Shown: positions 51,993 through 58,462 of the stretch, piece after piece
Numbering within the stretch: position 1 is the stretch's first letter
Layout: every line of letters begins with the position of its first letter
Assembly: GCA_019419645.1 (NCBI GenBank)
Contig: DXZN01000003.1
Location: forward strand, 14,535-72,996
DNA length: 58,462 nucleotides
Source: Collinsella sp.
GTDB taxonomy: Bacteria; Actinomycetota; Coriobacteriia; Coriobacteriales; Coriobacteriaceae
Direction: 5' to 3'
Program-made: the position numbers and the translations under genes
Notes under the pieces: generated by a model
The model's database searches: none
Told to the model about the DNA's origin: nothing
What the model saw: the letters and a program-made list of their open reading frames with translations, nothing else

Positions 51993-52757
51993 ATGATAGG
52001 GATCGGGATCGATATCGGGTCTACGGCGGCTAAGGCTGCTGTGGTCGATGGGGAGGGTTCGGTGGCGTGGACGTGCGTGCAGCCAACCGGGTTCTCCTCG
52101 GTCGATGCGGCCGAGCGCCTCCGCGGTGAGCTCGCTGCAGCCGGCTATGACGTGACGGGCGACGATGTTCGCGTGGTCGCGACTGGCTACGGCCGTGTCG
52201 CGGTGCCCTATGCCAACAAGGTAGTGACCGAGATCACCTGCCATGGTGCCGGTGCGGTCCGCCTGTTTGGCGAGCAGGGCACGGTGATCGACGTGGGCGG
52301 CCAGGATACCAAGGTCATCCAACTCAAGGGCGGCCGCGTGGCAAAGTTCGCCATGAACGACAAGTGTGCCGCCGGCACGGGGCGCTTTCTGGAGATCATG
52401 GCCGACCGCCTGGGCATTTCCCAGCAGCAGATGGTCGACCTGGCGCGTTCCGGCGAGCCCACCAAGATCAGCAGCATGTGCACGGTGTTTGCCGAAAGCG
52501 AGGTCATCAGCCTGATCGGTCGCGGTGAGCCGCGCGAGATCATTGCGCGTGGCGTGATCGACAGCGTGGTCTCGCGCGTGGCGACCATGGCCGGGCAGGC
52601 CGCGGGCGCCCCGTACTACCTGACCGGTGGCCTGTGCGAGAACGCCTTCGTGGTGGAGCGGTTGGGCGAGCTACTGGGGTCGCCGGTGACCACCTCGCCC
52701 CAGGCTCGCTTTGCCGGAGCGATCGGCGCGGCTGTCCGCGCCGCCGCCTTGGCCTAG
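51993..52757 (+). CDS. Acyl-CoA dehydratase activase (BadF/HgdC-type ATPase)
   Basis: 254 aa, ASKHA ATPase. IGIDIGSTAAKAAV (phosphate 1), VIDVGGQDTK (phosphate 2), and the bridging 4Fe-4S cysteines C125 (NDKCAAGTGRFLE) and C163 (SSMCTVFAESE), one per subunit of the homodimer. It injects electrons, with ATP hydrolysis, into the dehydratase/DCCP proteins encoded just upstream. Confidence 0.94.
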   Translation: MIGIGIDIGSTAAKAAVVDGEGSVAWTCVQPTGFSSVDAAERLRGELAAAGYDVTGDDVRVVATGYGRVAVPYANKVVTEITCHGAGAVRLFGEQGTVIDVGGQDTKVIQLKGGRVAKFAMNDKCAAGTGRFLEIMADRLGISQQQMVDLARSGEPTKISSMCTVFAESEVISLIGRGEPREIIARGVIDSVVSRVATMAGQAAGAPYYLTGGLCENAFVVERLGELLGSPVTTSPQARFAGAIGAAVRAAALA

Positions 52758-52771
52758 GGGTGTACCGCGAC

Positions 52772-53989
52772 ATGCGCATCCTCAATATCTCGGCACAAAA
52801 ACCAGATAGCACTGGCAGCGGCACCTACCTTGCCGCGCTCGTACGCGAGCAGATCGAGACGGGGCATCGCGCCGCCGTGCTTTGCGGCGCGGCACCGGGT
52901 GATACCCAAGGCGAGCTGGACCGGCGTGCTGCCGTGTTTGCCGTACCGTTCGAGTCGCCCGAGCTGCCGTTTCCCATCTGTGGCATGTCCGATGTCATGC
53001 CCTATCCCTCCACACGCTATCGTGATCTGACGCCTTCGATGCTCAAGGCATTTGAGCGGGCATTTGCTGCTGCAATCGATCGAGCGGTGACTGAGTTTCG
53101 GCCCGATCTGGTGCTCTGCCATCACCTGTATCTGGTGACCGCATTGGCGCGCGAGTGCGTCCGAGGCGTGCCGGTTGTTGCCGTGTGTCATTCGACCGAC
53201 CTGCGCCAGCTGCGTTCGCATACGCTCGAACGCGATCGCATCGTAAGTGCGGTTCGTCGGCTCGATGCCGTCTTTGCGCTCCATGCTGAGCAGGCTGAGC
53301 AGATTGACCTGGTGTGCGGCGTCGATGCCGATCGCATCCACGTGATTGGGACGGGCTACGACCATCGCGTCTTCTGCCGCGATGCAAGCGTGGCGAGGCA
53401 GCCGGGATCGCTTGTGTACGTGGGCAAGATTTGCTTTAAAAAGGGCGTCGAGTCGCTGGTTCGAGCTGTGTCATTGCCGATTGACGATGGCGTCCGCCCA
53501 TCTGGCTTGGTACTTGTGGGCGGCCGCGGGGACGATGCCGAGTACGCGCGTATCGAGCGCTTGACCGCGGCCTCGGATGTGCCGGTGACGCTGGCGGGGC
53601 GCCTGGATAGCGATGGGCTCGTGCGTGCCTACCGCAGTTCCGACGTCTTTGTGCTGCCTTCGTTTTACGAGGGTCTGCCGCTCGTGACGATCGAGGCCCT
53701 CGCGTGCGGCTGCAAAGTTGTGGCGACCGATTTGCCCGGCGTTCGTCCCTGGATGGAGGCGATGCTTCCCGGTGCTCCCGTGACGTGGGTGGCGTCGCCG
53801 CGTATGACGGATGTCGACACGCCCGTGGCGGCCGACCTTCCGTTGTTTGAGCGCGCACTGGCAGATGCTATCGCGCAGGCGCTTGCGGCGCCGCTTTCGA
53901 CGTTCGAGCCGTCGGCGGTCTCTTGGGAAGCGTGCCTGGCGCGTATACTTAAAGTCGTTGATTTGTTGGAAGGGGGTTCGTATGGCTAA
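52772..53989 (+). CDS. GT4-family glycosyltransferase, translationally coupled to selD
   Basis: 405 aa, GT-B fold. N-terminal domain with GSGTYLAALVREQ; C-terminal nucleotide-sugar domain with LVYVGKICFKKGVESLV and the E-x7-E motif EGLPLVTIE. ATG 52772 is used; a GTG at 52760 is possible. Its stop lies 8 bases inside selD, so the two are coupled. A GT4 enzyme (SenB) makes a selenosugar from selenophosphate in the known selenoneine pathway; that this gene is its analogue is inference only. Confidence 0.85.
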   Translation: MRILNISAQKPDSTGSGTYLAALVREQIETGHRAAVLCGAAPGDTQGELDRRAAVFAVPFESPELPFPICGMSDVMPYPSTRYRDLTPSMLKAFERAFAAAIDRAVTEFRPDLVLCHHLYLVTALARECVRGVPVVAVCHSTDLRQLRSHTLERDRIVSAVRRLDAVFALHAEQAEQIDLVCGVDADRIHVIGTGYDHRVFCRDASVARQPGSLVYVGKICFKKGVESLVRAVSLPIDDGVRPSGLVLVGGRGDDAEYARIERLTAASDVPVTLAGRLDSDGLVRAYRSSDVFVLPSFYEGLPLVTIEALACGCKVVATDLPGVRPWMEAMLPGAPVTWVASPRMTDVDTPVAADLPLFERALADAIAQALAAPLSTFEPSAVSWEACLARILKVVDLLEGGSYG

Positions 53990-55031
53990 GGACACCATGA
54001 GGCTCACGTCCATGACGGCCGCGAGCGGTTGAGCCGCTAAGTTGGCTCCCGGAGCCCTCGCCCAGGTCCTGGGCGACTTACCCAATGTGCATAACGACAA
54101 CTTGCTCGTGGGGTTCGATACCTCCGACGATGCGAGCGTCTTCCGCGTAGGGGAGAACCTGGGGCTCGTGCAGTCCATCGACTTCTTCCCACCGATGGTC
54201 GATGACCCGTTCCTGTTTGGCCAGATCGCTGCGGCCAACTCGCTGTCGGACATCTACGCCATGGGCGGGCGGCCGAGCCATGCCATGAACCTGCTATGCA
54301 TACCCAGTTGCCTGGGCGTTGAGGTTGCCGGTCAGATTCTGGCGGGCGGCGCCGATAAGTGCGTCGAGGCGGGTTGCTCCATCGCGGGCGGCCACACCAT
54401 CAACGACGACGAGCCCAAGTACGGTCTGTCCGTGAGCGGTTTTGTGCCACTCGACCATATGCTCGCCAACAGCGGCGCACGCGTGGGCGATGTTCTGCTG
54501 CTGACCAAGGCGATCGGCTCGGGCATCATCACCACGGCCATTAAGGGCGAGCTCATCGAGCAGGACGAGGCCGCAGCCATGTTTGACTCGATGCGTACCC
54601 TCAACGAGGCCCCGATTCGCCTGGCCGAGGGACTCGAGCTTCACGGCTGCACCGACATCACGGGCTTTGGCCTGATCGGGCATGCGTGCGAGATGGCCGA
54701 GGGCTCGGGCGTGCAGATTGAACTTACGTCGGGGGCGGTGCCGCTCTTTGACCAGGTGCTCGATATGGCGCGTCTGGGCATTATTCCTGCCGGTGCCTAC
54801 CGCAACCAGGACTTCTTTGGCCCGCGCGTGGCTGCCGACGAGGACCTGGAGCCGGGCATGTTGGATGCGCTGTACGATCCGCAGACCTCGGGCGGTTTGC
54901 TCATCGCGGCGCCTGCTGCCGATGTGGATGGGCTTGCGCGTCGCCTGCATGCCGAGGGGCGCATCGCGGCCGTTGTCGGGCGCGTGTGTGAGGCGGAGCC
55001 GGGCGGTCCTGCCGTCCGCGTTGTTCGCTAG
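53982..55031 (+). CDS. selD: Selenide, water dikinase SelD, selenocysteine-containing (UGA at 54030-54032)
   Basis: 349 aa with UGA read as Sec at codon 17. It makes selenophosphate from selenide and ATP. The start MAKDTMRLTSMTAASG-Sec-AAKL aligns with E. coli SelD, where the catalytic Cys is residue 17. Downstream blocks are intact: DDASVF, DFFPPMVDDPF, AANSLSDIYAMGG, AGGHTINDDEPKYG, TDITGFGLIGHACEM and DPQTSGGLLIAA. GGAAGGGGG precedes the ATG. A bSECIS-like hairpin follows the UGA. A reading of two separate ORFs or a pseudogene is much less likely. Confidence 0.93.
54059..54075 (+). promoter_or_regulatory. Candidate bacterial SECIS element in selD
   Basis: CGCCCAG (54059-54065) / CTGGGCG (54069-54075) with loop GTC; the loop G is about 34 bases past the UGA, inside the usual bSECIS window. 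A competing GGCTC/GAGCC hairpin lies at 54044-54056. Confidence 0.55.
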
Positions 55032-55052
55032 CCCGCACGTTTATGTAACTGT

Positions 55053-55075
55053 TTGCCGTTCTCTAGAACGGCTCT
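55053..55075 (+). other. Small hairpin between selD and yedF
   Basis: GCCGTTC TCTA GAACGGC followed by TCTTTC. It could be a partial terminator or processing site; yedF has its own AAGGAA site after it. Confidence 0.45.
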
Positions 55076-55092
55076 TTCGAAAGGAATTTGCT

Positions 55093-55719
55093 ATGTCTAC
55101 CAAGATTGAAGTCAATGCCATGGGCGATGCCTGCCCGCTGCCCGTCGTCAAGACGCTCAAAGCTCTGAAGCAGCTCGATGGCGAGGGCGCCGTCGTGACC
55201 TCGGTCGACAACGAGACCGCCGTCAAGAACATCTCCAAGATGGCGCAGGAGAAAGGCTGCACGGCCTCGGTCGAGAAGGTTTCTGACGCCGAGTGGCACG
55301 TGACCGTGGCGACCTCTGGCGCCGTTGCCATGGCCGATCCCGAGCAGGATGGCGCTGCCTTCTGTGATGCCAGCGCCGGCAAGGGCAGGCTCGTCATTTC
55401 CGTCTACACCGACTGCATGGGCCGTGGCGACGACGAGCTGGGCCACAAGCTCATGAAGGCGTTTATCTTTGCCGTGACGCAGCAGGAGGAGCTGCCCGCG
55501 ACCATGCTGTTCTACAACGGCGGCGCCAAGCTCACCGTTGAGGGCTCGCCGGTGCTCGACGACCTGAAGGGCCTGGCCGAGCAGGGCGTCGAGATTCTCA
55601 CCTGTGGTACCTGCCTCGACCACTATGGCATTAAAGACCAGCTTGCGGTGGGCGAGGTCACCAACATGTACGTGATCGTGGAGAAGATGGAGCAGGCCGT
55701 GCGCGTCGTGCGCCCGTAG
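55093..55719 (+). CDS. yedF: Selenium metabolism protein YedF (TusA-DsrE fusion)
   Basis: 208 aa. The N-terminal TusA-like domain has the CPLP motif (DACPLPVVKT, Cys14). The C-terminal DsrE-like domain has TDCMGRGDDELGHKLMKAF and ILTCGTCLDHYG. It matches the selenium-linked YedF family (TIGR03527), which co-occurs with SelD and is thought to shuttle Se or S. Confidence 0.92.
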   Translation: MSTKIEVNAMGDACPLPVVKTLKALKQLDGEGAVVTSVDNETAVKNISKMAQEKGCTASVEKVSDAEWHVTVATSGAVAMADPEQDGAAFCDASAGKGRLVISVYTDCMGRGDDELGHKLMKAFIFAVTQQEELPATMLFYNGGAKLTVEGSPVLDDLKGLAEQGVEILTCGTCLDHYGIKDQLAVGEVTNMYVIVEKMEQAVRVVRP

Positions 55720-55738
55720 CGTATTGGTTGGAGTTGCC

Positions 55739-55990
55739 ATGAGGGAGAAGCGCCCGGCGCTTGTCATCACGTTTCCCACCACGGCGGCCGCCATGGGCTG
55801 CGAGTCCCTGTGCATCGAGCGCGGCCTTCCCGGGCGAACGGTTCCCGTGCCCGGGGAGGTCGCTGCCGGCTGTGGTCTGGCGTGGAAAGCGTTGCCTGCC
55901 GATGAGGAGCTGCTGCGCGGCGAACTCGCCGCGGCGGGCGTTCCCACCGAGGGCTATACCGTGATTGATATGTGGGAGGTCGTGCGATGA
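55739..55990 (+). CDS. DUF3343 Se/S-carrier-like protein
   Basis: 83 aa. Small ferredoxin-like domain with the family Cys-Gly at C45-G46 (AAGCGLAWKAL), and further cysteines at 21 and 25. DUF3343 members travel with selD and yedF and are proposed sulfur or selenium carriers. Its stop overlaps the start of the next gene (ATGA). Confidence 0.87.
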   Translation: MREKRPALVITFPTTAAAMGCESLCIERGLPGRTVPVPGEVAAGCGLAWKALPADEELLRGELAAAGVPTEGYTVIDMWEVVR

Positions 55991-57126
55991 TCTACCTGGA
56001 TAACGCGGCGACGACCATGCACAAGCCGCAGACGGTCATCGATGCCGTGACGCAGGCGATGTGCTCGCTCGGCAATGCCGGGCGCGGCGCCACGTCGGGT
56101 GCCCTCGATGCCGCTCGTACGATTCACGGTTGCCGTGCCAAGCTCGCGCGCCTTTTAGGTTGCCCGAGGGCGGACCATGTGTGCTTTACGCCCAACTCTA
56201 CGGCGGCGCTCAACACCGCCATCTGTGGCGTGGTGCGCCCCGGCGACCGCGTGGTCACGACGGTGCTCGAGCACAACTCCGTGCTACGTCCGCTCAATCG
56301 CTTGGCGGCAGAGCAGGGTGTGACGGTTGAGCATGCGGGTTGCGACGCGAACGGCGCGCTCGACTACGACGAGCTCGAGCGGCTAGTCACGCCCGGTACG
56401 CGTGCCGTGGTGGTGACGCACGCCTCAAATGTGACCGGCAACGCGGTCGACATTGCGCGCGTGGCGGCCATGGCCCATGCGGCCGGTGCGCTGGTGATCG
56501 TCGATGCCTCTCAGTCTGCCGGCACGGCGCGTATCGATATGCATGCCATGGGGCTCGACATTGTGTGCTTTACCGGCCACAAGGGGCTCATGGGACCCCA
56601 AGGCACCGGCGGCCTGGCCGTGGCGGAGGGCATTGACGTGTCTCCGTGGGCCATGGGCGGCACGGGCGTGCACAGCTTTGACCCACTGCAGCCACTTGAG
56701 TGGCCCACGCGTCTTGAGGCGGGCACGCTCAACGGCCACGGCATCGCGGGACTTTCTGCCGGTCTCGACTTTATCGAGGCGCAAGGCGGGGTCGAGGCGA
56801 TTACGGCGCATGAGCGCTCGCTTGCAGAGCGCTTCCTCGCCGGTGCTCGCGAAATCCCCGGCATTGCGCTCTACGGTGCGTTTGACCAGCCCGTGCGCTC
56901 GGCGATCGTCTCACTCAACGTGGGTGATATCGACTCGGCCGAGATCTCGGACGCGCTCATGCAAGGGTGGGGGATTGCGACGCGCCCCGGTGCCCATTGC
57001 GCTCCGCTCATGCACCGTGCGTTAGATACCGAGCGCCAGGGTGTCGTCCGCTTCTCGTTTGGGTATTTCAACACGACCGAAGAAGTCGACACGGCTATCG
57101 ATGCTCTGCGCAATTTAGCCTGCTAA
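55987..57126 (+). CDS. Class V aminotransferase / cysteine desulfurase (TIGR01977, EF2568-type)
   Basis: 379 aa. MIYLDNAATTMHKP start, PLP lysine K199 in FTGHKGLMGPQG, and catalytic Cys at about 338 in RPGAHCAPLMH. It resembles the EF2568-like family linked to orphan SelD clusters. It likely liberates Se or S from (seleno)cysteine for SelD. It completes an overlapping operon with DUF3343. Confidence 0.93.
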   Translation: MIYLDNAATTMHKPQTVIDAVTQAMCSLGNAGRGATSGALDAARTIHGCRAKLARLLGCPRADHVCFTPNSTAALNTAICGVVRPGDRVVTTVLEHNSVLRPLNRLAAEQGVTVEHAGCDANGALDYDELERLVTPGTRAVVVTHASNVTGNAVDIARVAAMAHAAGALVIVDASQSAGTARIDMHAMGLDIVCFTGHKGLMGPQGTGGLAVAEGIDVSPWAMGGTGVHSFDPLQPLEWPTRLEAGTLNGHGIAGLSAGLDFIEAQGGVEAITAHERSLAERFLAGAREIPGIALYGAFDQPVRSAIVSLNVGDIDSAEISDALMQGWGIATRPGAHCAPLMHRALDTERQGVVRFSFGYFNTTEEVDTAIDALRNLAC

Positions 57127-57149
57127 AGCTGCTGGACCGTTTATACTTG

Positions 57150-57179
57150 CGGGACGGGTATTTTGCCCGTCCCGTTTTT
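57150..57179 (+). terminator. Terminator of the selenium operon
   Basis: CGGGACGGG / CCCGTCCCG perfect 9-bp stem with loop TATTTTG then TTTTTG. Confidence 0.88.
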
Positions 57180-57202
57180 GTTTCGACCCGAAAGGTGTGC
57201 CT

Positions 57203-58462
57203 ATGGCTTCATCCGCCCCGCGCGGTCTGCGTTCCGACCATGTCGTTACCGTCGGCATTGCGCTGTTCTCGATGCTCTTTGGCGCCGGTAACCTCATTAT
57301 TCCGCCGCTGCTGGCGCTGCAGGCAGGTTCTGCCACGCCGGTTGCCATGATCGGCTTTTTGATTGCCGCTATCGGTCTGCCCGTTATGGGATTTATCGCC
57401 GTCGCGCTCGCTGGCACGGCCCGAGAGCTGGCCGGGCGTGTGCATCCTAAGTTTGGCGAATTCTTCGTTGCGGCGGTCTACCTGGCCATCGGTCCGTGCC
57501 TGGCCATTCCGCGCACAAGCTCTACGGCGTTCGAAATGCTGGTGCCGCTGCTACCCGAGGGCGTTTCGCTCGGCACGGCACGTCTGGTGTTTGCCATCGG
57601 GTTCTTCGTCGTCGCGTTTGCGCTCACGCTACGTCCAGGCGTCATCACGCGCGTGCTCGGCCGCATTACGGGCCCTGCGCTCATTGCGCTCATCGTGCTG
57701 GTCGTGGGTGCTGCCGTGATCTCGCCGCTGGGACCGGCTGCCGCGCCGCAGGCCCCTTACGATGCAGGCGCCGCTGTGCAGGGCTTTCTGACTGGCTATC
57801 AGACCATGGACCTGCTCGCGTCACTTGCCTTCGGCATCATCATCGCCGAGACCATCCACGAGCTGGGTGTTACCGATGACAAGCGCGTGGCCTTCGAGAT
57901 CTCGCGTTCCGGTGTTATCGCCGGCGTGCTCATGGCCATCATCTACTGCGGCTTGGGCCTTGCCGGTATGCAGCTCGGCACCGTGATGCCCGACGCTACC
58001 AACGGCGCCGCCATCCTCGCCCGTTCGGCCTCCATGCATTTTGGGCTTGCCGGCACGGTCGTGGTCTTTGCGATCTTTTTCCTCGCCTGCATGAACGTGT
58101 GCATCGGCCTCATCAGCTGCTGCTCGCGTTACTTCTGCGAGACGTATGTGGTCGAAGGGGGAGCGGAGGCCTCTGAGGAGGCCATGCGCCGTCCCTTTGC
58201 GGTTCTCGCCTTTGTGTTCGCAGCGTTTTCGTGCGTGCTCTCCAACGTGGGCCTCGACGTGATCCTTATGTTCTCGGTGCCCATGCTCAACGCTTTGTAC
58301 CCCGTTGCCATTGTGCTGGTGCTTATGGGCCTGGTGCACGGCTTTTGTGACGCTCATCCGCAGGTGTGGGTCTGGGTCGGCGGCGTAGTCGCTGTGCAGA
58401 GCGTGATCACCTCGGTCCGCGATGCGTTCTTTGCTGGAGCGTGGCTACCGTTTGATGCTGTC
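57203..58462 (+). CDS. brnQ: Branched-chain amino acid transporter BrnQ (3' end outside window)
   Basis: At least 420 aa with about eleven membrane helices visible. LFSMLFGAGNLIIPP at the N-terminus is the BrnQ/LIVCS signature; TGYQTMDLLASLAFGIII follows in the middle. Na+- or H+-coupled uptake of Leu, Ile and Val. AAAGGTG precedes the ATG. The frame is still open at the last base. Confidence 0.93.
   Translation, partial: MASSAPRGLRSDHVVTVGIALFSMLFGAGNLIIPPLLALQAGSATPVAMIGFLIAAIGLPVMGFIAVALAGTARELAGRVHPKFGEFFVAAVYLAIGPCLAIPRTSSTAFEMLVPLLPEGVSLGTARLVFAIGFFVVAFALTLRPGVITRVLGRITGPALIALIVLVVGAAVISPLGPAAAPQAPYDAGAAVQGFLTGYQTMDLLASLAFGIIIAETIHELGVTDDKRVAFEISRSGVIAGVLMAIIYCGLGLAGMQLGTVMPDATNGAAILARSASMHFGLAGTVVVFAIFFLACMNVCIGLISCCSRYFCETYVVEGGAEASEEAMRRPFAVLAFVFAAFSCVLSNVGLDVILMFSVPMLNALYPVAIVLVLMGLVHGFCDAHPQVWVWVGGVVAVQSVITSVRDAFFAGAWLPFDAV

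Noticed and set aside
53982..54032. selD as a frameshifted or stop-interrupted pseudogene
   Set aside because: The single stop is a TGA exactly at the catalytic Sec/Cys position, and all later motifs are intact.

Overview
The window is a continuous 58.5 kb piece of a GC-rich, mostly coding bacterial chromosome. Gene content and protein style suggest a Coriobacteriia actinobacterium, most likely Collinsella or a close relative. The evidence is an ftsZ-pgeF-yggS-sepF-yggT-divIVA division block with no ftsA in view, a type A RNase P RNA, an anaerobic gene set (CyuA cysteine desulfidase, 2-hydroxyacyl-CoA dehydratase-type Fe-S reductases, selenium enzymes), many TTG/GTG starts and intergenic GGGAC-type palindromes. 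The genus is an inference; there is no 16S gene here. No tRNA, CRISPR array, prophage or insertion sequence was seen.

Layout. 1-9.2 kb: the division block (ftsZ 3' end, pgeF, yggS, sepF, yggT, divIVA), interrupted by pstSCAB-phoU. 9.3-12 kb: a nitroreductase and a low-affinity Pit/DUF47 phosphate system on the minus strand. 12-16 kb: a small unknown protein, a Bax-inhibitor-1-like membrane protein, a PARG-like macrodomain gene broken by an amber codon, a GDSL hydrolase and a pentapeptide-repeat protein. 16-18.5 kb: thiD and a TPP-riboswitch-controlled thiC. 18.5-25.5 kb: a membrane-anchored unknown, yaaA, an M18 aminopeptidase, DNA polymerase I and a HAD phosphatase. 25.6-29.2 kb: argG and argH, preceded by a candidate arginine-rich leader peptide and attenuator. 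29.5-36.5 kb: ndk, rpiB, cyuA, a HAD hydrolase, rpsA (S1), rnpB, an IMPACT-family protein and a C_GCAxxG_C_C redox protein. 36.7-43.2 kb: metY, an MFS exporter, xpt, a GGQ release-factor-like protein, a diacylglycerol kinase and a CLC anion transporter.

43.4-57.1 kb is the most interesting part. It is an unbroken plus-strand run: moeA-mog, modABC (molybdate uptake and molybdenum cofactor), two 2-hydroxyacyl-CoA dehydratase/double-cubane-type reductase proteins and their ATP-dependent activase, a GT4 glycosyltransferase, selD, yedF, a DUF3343 Se/S-carrier-like gene and a class V cysteine desulfurase. selD carries an in-frame UGA exactly at the catalytic Cys17 position, followed by a bSECIS-like hairpin, so it should itself be a selenoprotein. 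The glycosyltransferase overlaps selD by 8 bp. Together these suggest a combined molybdenum/selenium locus whose end product (Se-dependent molybdenum hydroxylase maturation, a selenosugar, or Se delivery to an Fe-S reductase) is open. A brnQ amino-acid transporter runs off the right edge.

Other recurrent structure: at least four subfamilies of short intergenic palindromes, each present twice and carrying a GGGAC/GTCCC core, plus two very long perfect inverted repeats (22 and 33 bp arms) and two long imperfect hairpins. They look like REP/MITE-type elements, some reused as terminators.
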